A stretch of DNA of 8,079 nucleotides from Desulfurococcales archaeon (GTDB taxonomy: Archaea > Thermoproteota > Thermoprotei_A > Sulfolobales > Ignisphaeraceae). The translations under genes were made by a program, and so were the position numbers. The notes below the pieces were generated by a model, which had not been told where the DNA came from, made no database searches, and worked only from the letters and a program-made list of their open reading frames with translations. Shown here piece after piece: positions 1-5,415 of the stretch. Location: assembly GCA_027066265.1 (NCBI GenBank), contig JAMOOB010000326.1:1-8079 (forward strand). The letters run 5' to 3'. Numbering within the stretch: position 1 is the stretch's first letter; every line of letters begins with the position of its first letter.

Positions 1-474
1 GGTCGTGTACTGATAGATTACGCAAGAATCTTAGCAGTTAGACACCGCCTCATATACGACGAGGCTATCGATGTCGAGCTACTCGTTAGGTACGTATGCG
101 ACATAAAGCAGGCATACACACAGCAAGGAGGCGTAAGACCATTCGGAGTATCGCTAATCGTAGCGGGAGTGGATAGGAAAGGCGTTGAACTCTTCAGGAC
201 TGAGCCTAGCGGACTGTACTTCAAGTACTATGCCGTGGCTGCTGGTTCGGGAGAACAAGCTGCTACGAGCTTCATAGAGAAGCACTATAAGAAGGACATG
301 ACCGTCGACGAACTGATCGTTCTAGGACTTCGCGCGCTGAGAGTGGCCGTCGAGGAGCCTTTGACTGTTGAACGCGTCGAAGTTGGGTACATAATGCGCG
401 ATGAAGCTGTATTCAAGAAGCTCTCGGTTGAGGAAACACAACAGTATCTGGAGAAGGCTGGTGTTACGACATGA
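1..474 (+). CDS. psmA: 20S proteasome alpha subunit, 3' part (5' end outside window)
   Basis: The frame is open from base 1 and gives 157 residues to the TGA at 472-474. The family is about 240 residues long, so some 80-90 N-terminal residues, including the H0 gating helix, lie upstream. The family hallmark YTQQGGVRPFGVS (fragment residues 39-51) is followed by a strand (LIVAGVD), the P-S-G-L-Y turn and the late strand VEVGYIM. Alpha subunits form the outer heptameric rings of the 20S core, gate substrate entry and dock the PAN or Cdc48 ATPases; they are not proteolytic, so no catalytic Thr is expected. The stop overlaps the SBDS start as ATGA (471-474), indicating translational coupling. psmA beside SBDS and the exosome genes is the standard archaeal arrangement. 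The archaeal RNase P genes found between psmA and SBDS in some euryarchaea are absent here. The truncation is only the window edge. Confidence 0.96.
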   Translation, partial: GRVLIDYARILAVRHRLIYDEAIDVELLVRYVCDIKQAYTQQGGVRPFGVSLIVAGVDRKGVELFRTEPSGLYFKYYAVAAGSGEQAATSFIEKHYKKDMTVDELIVLGLRALRVAVEEPLTVERVEVGYIMRDEAVFKKLSVEETQQYLEKAGVTT

Positions 475-1178
475 GCCGTGGGAAGAAACGCGAGTATGTA
501 GTGGCGAGGATAACTATAAAGGGTAAACACTTCGAAATCCTCGTTGATCCCGAGCTCGCGTTTAAGCTCAAGGAAGGAGAAAAAGTTCCTCTCGAAAACG
601 TTGTGATAAGCGACTACGTCTATAAGGATGCTAGGAAAGGTCTCAAAGCTTCTCCCGAAGAGCTTCGCGAAGTATTTGGAACCGATGATATCTACAAGAT
701 CGCAGAAGAAATAATCAAGAAAGGCGAACTACAGCTAACAACAGAACAACGCAGAGCATTGCTAGAGATGAAGAAGAAACAGATCGTTATGTACATAGCT
801 AAATCCGCCATAGATCCAAGGACTAGAAGCCCCATACCACCTTCGCGAATCGAGAAAGCTCTTGAAGAAGCTCGTGTTGCAATAGATCTGTACAAGAGCG
901 TTGAAGAGCAAGTACCTCAAGTGATAAAAGCGATATCTAGAATCCTACCCATAAAGCTTGCGAAGGCATTGCTACAGGTCCACGTACCTTCGCAATACGC
1001 TGGTCGTGTAGCTTCGCAGATCACTAAGATGGGAGAAGTCAAGAAATCCAATTGGCTTGCCGATGGATCGCTCATAGTAGAGCTCGAGATTCCTGCCGGT
1101 ATGCAGAGCGAGGTTATAGACAAGCTGAATTCGTTGACTAAAGGCAACGTAGTTGTTAAGGTGTTGAGCGTTGGCTAG
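471..1178 (+). CDS. Ribosome maturation protein SBDS homologue
   Basis: This 235-residue protein has the usual archaeal SBDS length and three-domain order: an N-terminal FYSH domain (about residues 8-90, containing the VVISDYVYKDARKG stretch), a central helical domain (about 95-165) with the conserved IDPRTRSPIPPSRIEKAL block, and a C-terminal ferredoxin-like domain (about 168-235). In eukaryotes SBDS acts with the EF-2-like GTPase EFL1 to release the anti-association factor eIF6 from the large ribosomal subunit; the archaeal protein is thought to act similarly, and it has also been linked to RNA processing because it lies with exosome genes. The ATG at 471 overlaps the psmA stop, and GGTG at 460-463 is a weak ribosome binding site about 7 nt upstream. 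Its TAG stop (1176-1178) lies inside the start region of rrp4. Nothing in the reading frame is broken. Confidence 0.96.
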   Translation: MSRGKKREYVVARITIKGKHFEILVDPELAFKLKEGEKVPLENVVISDYVYKDARKGLKASPEELREVFGTDDIYKIAEEIIKKGELQLTTEQRRALLEMKKKQIVMYIAKSAIDPRTRSPIPPSRIEKALEEARVAIDLYKSVEEQVPQVIKAISRILPIKLAKALLQVHVPSQYAGRVASQITKMGEVKKSNWLADGSLIVELEIPAGMQSEVIDKLNSLTKGNVVVKVLSVG

Positions 1179-1923
1179 CTCTAGCCATGTAGTATATGTC
1201 CAGAACCGCTCCATAATAGTTCCTGGGGATATCGTTGCTTACGGAGACGTAGAGATCGCGACGCCGAACTACTTACAGCGTATCGAAGATGGTAGGGTTA
1301 TGGCTACCGTTACCGGCTTGATAGACATACAGCAGGTAAATGATAGGATCAGGCTCAGCGTGATACCGCTCAAGGGTAGGTACATACCCAAGGAGGGAGA
1401 CATAGTCATAGGCATCGTTACCGATATCGGCATAACTGCGTGGTTCCTAGATATACGAGCACCCTTCCCAGGAGTTCTAAACGCTACTGATTACCTTGGA
1501 CGACCCTTCAACCCCGCTACGGATAACCTACGTAAGTATCTAGACGTAGGCGATGTAGTCATCGCTAAGGTAGCTCAATTCGATCGAACCCGTGACCCCA
1601 TACTAACGGTTCAAGATAAAGGGCTCGGCAAGGTAGTAGAGGGATCCCTCATAGAGATAGAGCCTTGTAGAGTACCTCGAGTCATAGGTAAGCGTAGGTC
1701 CATGATCAACATGCTCATGGAGTTGACTCGGTGCAACATAGTAGTAGGAAATAATGGTAGGATACTGCTCAAGTGCCCCAATCCAGAAATCGAAGCGGTT
1801 GCAATTCTTGCAATAAAGAAGATTGAGGCTGAAGCCCATACCTCTGGATTAACTGAACGTATTCGCGAATTCATTATAGAGGAGAAGATTCGTAGAGGGT
1901 TGATGAACCATGGTGTCAGTTAA
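1171..1923 (+). CDS. rrp4: Exosome complex RNA-binding cap protein Rrp4
   Basis: The 250-residue protein shows the three Rrp4 parts in order: an N-terminal beta domain with IVPGDIVAYGD (about 16-26), an S1 RNA-binding domain (about 72-148, from PKEGDIVIGIVTDIG to DPILTVQDKG), and a KH domain (about 160-215) whose VIGKRRSM (171-178) is the VIGxxG-like turn; an acidic and basic C-terminal helix follows. Rrp4 trimers cap the Rrp41-Rrp42 hexamer, bind RNA and thread it into the phosphorolytic chamber in the cytoplasm. The only start giving a full N-terminal domain is the TTG at 1171, which overlaps the SBDS gene by 8 bp. The TAA at 1921-1923 overlaps rrp41 by 14 bp. The alternative cap protein Csl4 is not encoded in this window. 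Confidence 0.96.
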   Translation: MASSSHVVYVQNRSIIVPGDIVAYGDVEIATPNYLQRIEDGRVMATVTGLIDIQQVNDRIRLSVIPLKGRYIPKEGDIVIGIVTDIGITAWFLDIRAPFPGVLNATDYLGRPFNPATDNLRKYLDVGDVVIAKVAQFDRTRDPILTVQDKGLGKVVEGSLIEIEPCRVPRVIGKRRSMINMLMELTRCNIVVGNNGRILLKCPNPEIEAVAILAIKKIEAEAHTSGLTERIREFIIEEKIRRGLMNHGVS

Positions 1924-2641
1924 GGAGAAACCACCTCTAATCGTAGATGGTAAGAGAATCGATGGTAGGAGACCCGACGAGCTACGCCCTATAAGAATTG
2001 AGCTAGGGGTCCTAAAGAACGCGGATGGCTCGGCACTCGTAGAGTACGGAAACACGAAGGTTCTAGCAGCAGTGTACGGACCTAGAGAGGTGCTGCCTAA
2101 GCACATAGCTATGACTGATCGTGCAGTGATTAGGTGTAGGTATAGGATGCTATCCTTCTCCGCAGAGGAGCGTAAGAGTCCAGCACCTAGTCGAAGAGAG
2201 ATAGAGCTTTCGAAGGTTATAAGGGAAGCACTCGAGCCCGCCGTAATGACGGAGCTGTATCCACGGACAACGATAGATATCTTCATAGAGGTTCTGAACG
2301 CTGATGGTGGAACACGTACTGCTGGAGTAACAGCAGCAGCACTAGCGTTAGCGGATGCCGGGATTCCTATGAGGGATCTCGTAGCTGGTGTAGCGGTAGG
2401 CAAAGTGGACGGAGTACTGGTTCTAGACATAAACGAGATCGAGGACATGTATGGCGAGGCAGACATGCCCGTGGCAGCAATGCCTGGTCTCAACAAGATA
2501 ACACTACTTCAATTAAACGGTGTACTAACACCAGAAGAATTCCGTCAAGCGTTGTCGATGGCGCTCATGGGGATTAGGAAGATATACGAGCTCCAGAAGG
2601 AAGCTCTTCGAAAGAAGTACGCCTCCACAACAGAGGAGTGA
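1910..2641 (+). CDS. rrp41: Exosome catalytic subunit Rrp41 (RNase PH fold)
   Basis: The 243 residues form one RNase PH domain. Family motifs are RIDGRRPDELRPI (16-28), the RNA and phosphate-binding arginine pair R95-R96 in PSRREIEL, the phosphate loop GGTRTAG (133-139), and acidic D179 and D185 in IEDMYGEADM. These match the catalytic R98, R99, D182 and D188 of the Sulfolobus enzyme with a constant offset of 3, so this is the active subunit. It degrades RNA 3'-5' using phosphate, releasing nucleoside diphosphates, and can also add A-rich tails in the reverse reaction. It pairs with Rrp42 in a trimer-of-dimers ring. The ATG at 1910 has GAGGGT at 1895-1900 as a likely ribosome binding site; a GTG at 1913 is a close alternative. 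It overlaps the 3' end of rrp4 and sits 16 bp before rrp42. Confidence 0.97.
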   Translation: MVSVKEKPPLIVDGKRIDGRRPDELRPIRIELGVLKNADGSALVEYGNTKVLAAVYGPREVLPKHIAMTDRAVIRCRYRMLSFSAEERKSPAPSRREIELSKVIREALEPAVMTELYPRTTIDIFIEVLNADGGTRTAGVTAAALALADAGIPMRDLVAGVAVGKVDGVLVLDINEIEDMYGEADMPVAAMPGLNKITLLQLNGVLTPEEFRQALSMALMGIRKIYELQKEALRKKYASTTEE

Positions 2642-2645
2642 TTTT

Positions 2646-2652
2646 GGGGGAG
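2646..2652 (+). promoter_or_regulatory. Ribosome binding site of rrp42
   Basis: GGGGGAG lies 5 nt before ATG 2658 in the 16-bp rrp41-rrp42 spacer. No TATA-like element is placed to serve this gene alone, so it is probably read from an upstream promoter. Confidence 0.6.
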
Positions 2653-2657
2653 CATAC

Positions 2658-3497
2658 ATGTCCATAACACCCGAACAACCAATAGTTCCACGAATCAAGT
2701 ACAACGCTATACGCAGCGTGCTTATGAAGGGTTACCACATCGATAAGAGACCTCTAACCGAGTATCGTCCGATAGAGATACGGGTCGGTGTAGTTCCCAA
2801 CGCTGAAGGCTCTGCACTGGCACGCATAGGAAATACGCAAGTACTTGCTGGAGTCAAGCTCGAGCTCGGATCTCCGTACCCCGATACACCAAACGAAGGT
2901 GTGCTCATTGTGAACGCTGAATTTCTACCAGCTGCTTCACCAACGTTCGAACCTGGTCCTCCCGATGAGAACGCCATTGAGTTAGCGCGAGTAATCGACC
3001 GCTCACTTCGAGAACCTAGAGTGATCGCGTTAGACAAGTTAGCGATAATCCCGGGGAAGAAGGTGTGGGTAGTATGGCTCGATATATACGTAATGGATCA
3101 CGATGGAAATCTTCTGGATGCATCCATGCTAGCAGCCATGGCAGCTCTTGCCTCTACCAAGATCCCTAAGTACGAGGTAGTGGATCCAGCAAGCGGCGAA
3201 ATACGGGTAGATAAGAAGACGCGTGTAGAACCTTTGCCCGTCAATCGCTTCGTTGCGACTGTTACCGTGAACAAGATATGCGATTTCCTAGTCATCGACC
3301 CTACACTAGAGGAAGAGTTGGTGGCTTCGGCTAGACTCGCAATTTCGGTTAGCGAGGACGGATTCATAGTAGGAATGCAAAAGATGGGGATGGGCTTCTT
3401 TACAGAAGACGAGGTGAAGAAATCTATCGACCTTGCCTTGGATAGAGCAAAGCTCTTGATAGATAGCATAAAGAAGGCTGTTTCAGCACAACAATAA
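2658..3497 (+). CDS. rrp42: Exosome non-catalytic subunit Rrp42 (RNase PH fold)
   Basis: The 279 residues match archaeal Rrp42 in length and content: an N-terminal extension, DKRPLTEYRPIEIRVG (29-44), EGSALARIGNTQVLAGV (50-66) and NAEFLPAASPTFEPGPPDE (86-104). Aligning it by eye to Rrp41 in this window, the catalytic Arg pair becomes E104-N105, the Asp at Rrp41 179 becomes E220 and that at 185 becomes R226, so the site is inactive as expected for Rrp42. Its role is structural: it completes the composite active site and RNA-binding surface of the hexameric ring with Rrp41. The start is the ATG at 2658, preceded by a strong ribosome binding site (GGGGGAG at 2646-2652). The 16-bp gap from rrp41 suggests co-transcription and separate but efficient initiation. 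Confidence 0.97.
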   Translation: MSITPEQPIVPRIKYNAIRSVLMKGYHIDKRPLTEYRPIEIRVGVVPNAEGSALARIGNTQVLAGVKLELGSPYPDTPNEGVLIVNAEFLPAASPTFEPGPPDENAIELARVIDRSLREPRVIALDKLAIIPGKKVWVVWLDIYVMDHDGNLLDASMLAAMAALASTKIPKYEVVDPASGEIRVDKKTRVEPLPVNRFVATVTVNKICDFLVIDPTLEEELVASARLAISVSEDGFIVGMQKMGMGFFTEDEVKKSIDLALDRAKLLIDSIKKAVSAQQ

Positions 3498-3505
3498 CTT
3501 TTAAT
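3493..3505 (+). promoter_or_regulatory. Putative TATA/BRE promoter for L37Ae
   Basis: After the rrp42 gene, TTTTAAT at 3499-3505 follows an A-rich BRE-like stretch (AATAAC at 3493-3498). Its centre is about 26 bp before base 3528, which would leave a leader of roughly ten bases holding the ribosome binding site before ATG 3538. This is a spacing argument only; the element overlaps the end of rrp42. Confidence 0.5.
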
Positions 3506-3537
3506 CTTTGCACCTCCCAACCATTAAGGGGATGTGC

Positions 3538-3768
3538 ATGGGTAGAACGAAAGTCGTAGGTATCGCAGGTAGGTTCGGTGCTAGGTACGGTTCGAGCCTT
3601 AGGAAGAAGTGGAAGGAAGTTATGGAGAAACGCTACGCAGAGTATCAATGTCCATACTGCGGTACCGTAACTAGGTTCAAGAGGATCTCTGTAGGTATAT
3701 GGCAGTGTCCAAAGTGTGGAACAATCTGGGCAGGAGCTGCTTACACGCCATGGACTGCGGAACGCTAA
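3538..3768 (+). CDS. rpl37ae: Large-subunit ribosomal protein L37Ae
   Basis: A 76-residue basic protein starting MGRTKVVGIAGRFGARYG, the signature start of L37Ae (eL43). It has one zinc ribbon, C38-x2-C41-x15-C57-x2-C60 (CPYC and CPKC), and a short WAGAAYTPWT tail. It belongs to the large ribosomal subunit. I chose ATG 3538 because the N-terminus is then canonical and the AAGGGGA at 3526-3532 sits about 5 nt upstream. ATG 3532 (two residues longer) is possible, and an upstream TTG at 3508 gives an unlikely extension through the promoter region. In many archaea rpoP, encoding the small zinc-ribbon RNA polymerase subunit, follows directly; here the next gene is the Brix protein and there is no room for rpoP. 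Confidence 0.95.
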   Translation: MGRTKVVGIAGRFGARYGSSLRKKWKEVMEKRYAEYQCPYCGTVTRFKRISVGIWQCPKCGTIWAGAAYTPWTAER

Positions 3769-3771
3769 GCC

Positions 3772-3778
3772 ATTAAAC
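3772..3778 (+). promoter_or_regulatory. Putative TATA box for the Brix gene
   Basis: The A/T-rich ATTAAAC in the 34-bp spacer after L37Ae is centred about 28 bp before ATG 3803. Archaeal transcription usually starts 25-28 bp after the TATA centre, so the mRNA would be leaderless or nearly so, which fits the absence of a ribosome binding site. The element is short and weak. Confidence 0.4.
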
Positions 3779-3802
3779 TGGTTTCTTCTACGGTCTAGCT
3801 AC

Positions 3803-4384
3803 ATGCCATCGAAGATAATCATCACTACTTCGCATAGACCTACTCCACGAACTCGTTCCCTAGTCAAAGACCTCGTGAGCGTAATTCCCAATGCTGTCAG
3901 GATTACTCGAGGAAAAGCTACGCTCGATTTGTTAGCACTTCAAGCCGTCGATATAGGTGCAGATCGGATTCTCGTTATCCGGAACTGGAAGGGTAATCCA
4001 CGCTTTCTCGATTTCTACGAGGTTCTACCAGCTACACGTAAGGCTACCAAGATATGCACATTAGTTTTGAGAGGATACAAACTTGCTCGTGAATGTGGTC
4101 ACCCACCACCTCCCCACAAACCGGCTTCCCTCATACTATCGATGAACGATGTCGTATCTAGAGGCATCGACGAGTGCATTCTCGAATGCTTAGTTAGAGG
4201 CCTAAGACCCAGCATCGCAACTGAAGAGGTCTCTACACGCAATCACGCGATTCGATTAGTGATCGACACGAAAACCGTTAAGAACTTTAGGATCTACGAA
4301 TTACGATTTTCGGACCCCAATGGGAAAGAGTATGGTCCGGTGCTAAGGATATGGAAAGCAAAGATGTATACACTGCAGAGCTAA
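3803..4384 (+). CDS. Brix domain (Imp4-like) rRNA processing protein
   Basis: From ATG 3803 the product has 193 residues and begins with a beta strand and the Brix/Imp4 signature IIITTSHRPTPRTRSLVKDL (residues 5-24), followed by VIPNAVRITRGKATLDLL and GADRILVIRNWKGNP. The pattern continues to a C-terminal half with YELRFSDPNGKEYGPVLRIWKAK. Archaeal Brix proteins are single-domain relatives of eukaryotic Imp4, Brx1, Rpf1 and Ssf1, which bind pre-rRNA during ribosome assembly; an rRNA-binding assembly role is inferred here. The frame is open upstream to 3716, but that part overlaps the L37Ae gene and encodes no conserved sequence, so the extension is rejected. There is no clear ribosome binding site, and a TATA-like TTAAA 28 bp before the ATG suggests a leaderless message. 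The last 34 bp overlap pcc1. Confidence 0.9.
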   Translation: MPSKIIITTSHRPTPRTRSLVKDLVSVIPNAVRITRGKATLDLLALQAVDIGADRILVIRNWKGNPRFLDFYEVLPATRKATKICTLVLRGYKLARECGHPPPPHKPASLILSMNDVVSRGIDECILECLVRGLRPSIATEEVSTRNHAIRLVIDTKTVKNFRIYELRFSDPNGKEYGPVLRIWKAKMYTLQS

Positions 4385-4638
4385 GGATTTGCGGAACTAA
4401 CGAAACAGAATTGAAGGATCTCCAAGCCATTCTTCCAAGTCTAGTAGCAGAAGCGTTGAATCCCGTCAACACCGAGCGCACTCGAATGAGGGTATCCATG
4501 GAGGGGGTATGCATCGAGATCGATCTCTCAACGGATACTCTAAGCCATCTTCGAGCTCTCACGAATTCTACGCTCTACCTGTTTAACGCAGCATTGAATA
4601 CCTTGAGACTTGTACGTTCACTTACTTACGATCGATAG
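4351..4638 (+). CDS. pcc1: KEOPS complex subunit Pcc1
   Basis: This 95-residue protein fits the small Pcc1 family: an opening strand (YTAELRI), a helix (LKDLQAILPSLVAEAL), strands RTRMRVSME and VCIEIDLS, and the conserved C-terminal helix LRALTNSTLYLFNAAL (67-82) with the LRAxxNS motif. Pcc1 dimerises and helps assemble KEOPS (with Kae1, Bud32 and Cgi121), which makes the t6A37 modification on ANN-decoding tRNAs; it also contributes to tRNA binding. The other KEOPS genes are not in the window. The ATG at 4351 lies inside the Brix gene (34-bp overlap) with GGTG at 4339-4342 about 8 nt upstream. No later in-frame start keeps the first strand, so the overlap looks genuine. The sequence is weakly conserved, as is usual for the family, so position in the locus supports the call. 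Confidence 0.85.
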   Translation: MESKDVYTAELRICGTNETELKDLQAILPSLVAEALNPVNTERTRMRVSMEGVCIEIDLSTDTLSHLRALTNSTLYLFNAALNTLRLVRSLTYDR

Positions 4639-4648
4639 CTCCAGCATG

Positions 4649-4656
4649 CTTTAAAG
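4649..4656 (+). promoter_or_regulatory. Putative TATA box for prefoldin beta block
   Basis: CTTTAAAG is the clearest TATA-like element in the window and sits in a true non-coding spacer (4639-4690). A start site near 4679 would give a leader of about a dozen bases including the AAGGTGGT ribosome binding site before GTG 4691. It would drive pfdB, DUF3194, DHH and XPF. Confidence 0.5.
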
Positions 4657-4678
4657 ATCTCCTCCGAACACGTTCTCG

Positions 4679-4686
4679 AAGGTGGT
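4679..4686 (+). promoter_or_regulatory. Ribosome binding site deciding the pfdB start
   Basis: AAGGTGGT matches the anti-Shine-Dalgarno end of archaeal 16S rRNA well and ends 4 nt before GTG 4691. It covers the alternative GTG 4682, so the later start is favoured. Confidence 0.6.
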
Positions 4687-4690
4687 ATCT

Positions 4691-5062
4691 GTGGCAGAAC
4701 GCATTCCTCCAGAACTACAACAACAACTCACTAAACTACAACAACTTCAAGCTCAGCTCAATCAGATAGTCAACGAGAAGCTCGTAATTGAGCAAGAGCT
4801 CCGAGAGATAAATCGTGCTCTATCCATACTCAAAGATCTTCCAGAGGACTGCGAAGTCTATCGAGTAGCAGGGCATCTCTTCATAAGGATTTCGAAAGCA
4901 GACGCAGAGAAGGAACTTAATGAACGTAAGGAAATATTAGAGATAAGGTTGAAGTCCCTAGATCAGCAAGAATCGTTGATAAGGAAACACTTGTCGGAAG
5001 TTCAGGCAAAGGTTAACGAGTATCTAAGCTCGATGTATAGGCAGAGAACTGCGGGTAGCTAA
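4691..5062 (+). CDS. pfdB: Prefoldin beta subunit
   Basis: From GTG 4691 the product has 123 residues, close to the usual 117-126. It begins MAERIPPELQQQLTKLQQLQ, a typical prefoldin beta opening, and consists of two long coiled-coil helices (about 7-50 and 70-118) around a beta hairpin containing VYRVAGHLFIRI (56-67). The archaeal prefoldin is an alpha2-beta4 'jellyfish' that holds unfolded proteins and passes them to the thermosome. An in-frame GTG at 4682 would add three residues, but AAGGTGGT at 4679-4686 covers it and is a good ribosome binding site 4 nt before GTG 4691, so the later start is preferred. A TATA-like CTTTAAAG lies at 4649-4656 in the 52-bp spacer after pcc1. The stop overlaps the next start as TAATG. 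Prefoldin alpha is not encoded here. Confidence 0.95.
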   Translation: MAERIPPELQQQLTKLQQLQAQLNQIVNEKLVIEQELREINRALSILKDLPEDCEVYRVAGHLFIRISKADAEKELNERKEILEIRLKSLDQQESLIRKHLSEVQAKVNEYLSSMYRQRTAGS

Positions 5063-5415
5063 TGAAGGTTCGTAGGAGAATCGAGATCGAGGATGTTGGT
5101 CTAGATCTAAGCAAGCTACGCATAGATGATCTACTCAAGATAGCCGAGGTTGCTGAATCCGAGATAAGGAGGGCGTTAGACGAAGTTCTAGGTCCCAGAA
5201 TGATAAAGTACTTGCTAACCGTAGACGTCTACATAGATGACAAGCTCAATCTATTTGTGGACTTGATCGTCGATTCGCTCATCCCTCCGTATATAAGCTT
5301 AGAGAGCGTTATCGAGAGGGCGTTGAAACGTGGAGTCGATAAAGCTGCTGCATTCGTACGAGAACTTGCAAGAAAAATGCGAGAAACTACGTCAGGTACT
5401 GAAGGAGGAGCGTAA
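5062..5415 (+). CDS. DUF3194 family protein of unknown function
   Basis: A 117-residue protein that I recognise by position and general sequence as the DUF3194 family found after prefoldin beta in archaeal exosome loci; no function is assigned. Visible structure: a charged N-terminal tail, a helix rich in hydrophobic and acidic residues (about 22-42), two likely antiparallel strands (TVDVYIDDKLNLFVDLIVD, 53-71), the turn SLIPPY, and a long basic amphipathic helix (about 80-108). It contains no Cys, no His and no evident catalytic motif, so a binding, adaptor or assembly role is more likely than an enzymatic one, but that is inference. The ATG shares one base with the pfdB stop, implying coupled translation and possibly matched amounts. 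Its last 86 bp are also the start of the DHH gene in another frame. Confidence 0.8.
   Translation: MKVRRRIEIEDVGLDLSKLRIDDLLKIAEVAESEIRRALDEVLGPRMIKYLLTVDVYIDDKLNLFVDLIVDSLIPPYISLESVIERALKRGVDKAAAFVRELARKMRETTSGTEGGA

Noticed and set aside
169..474. Separate small gene starting at ATG-like codon (GTG) 169
   Set aside because: The frame is open from base 1 with clear proteasome alpha sequence before 169, so this is an internal codon of psmA.
1849..2496. Long open frame (215 codons) on the - strand opposite rrp41
   Set aside because: It lies wholly across the conserved rrp4 end and rrp41, and its translation is a low-complexity Ser/Ala/Arg-rich shadow without recognisable domain. Other - strand frames in the window are similar.
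3508..3537. TTG start giving L37Ae ten extra residues
   Set aside because: This part lies in the promoter and ribosome binding region, and the canonical N-terminus begins at 3538.
3716..3802. 29-residue N-terminal extension of the Brix protein
   Set aside because: It overlaps the L37Ae coding end and has no family similarity; the Brix signature begins right after ATG 3803.
4639..4690. Possible terminator or hairpin after pcc1 (short palindromes such as AGCATGCT and AGATCT)
   Set aside because: The palindromes are too short for a stable stem and no T-run follows; the spacer is better explained by a promoter and ribosome binding site.
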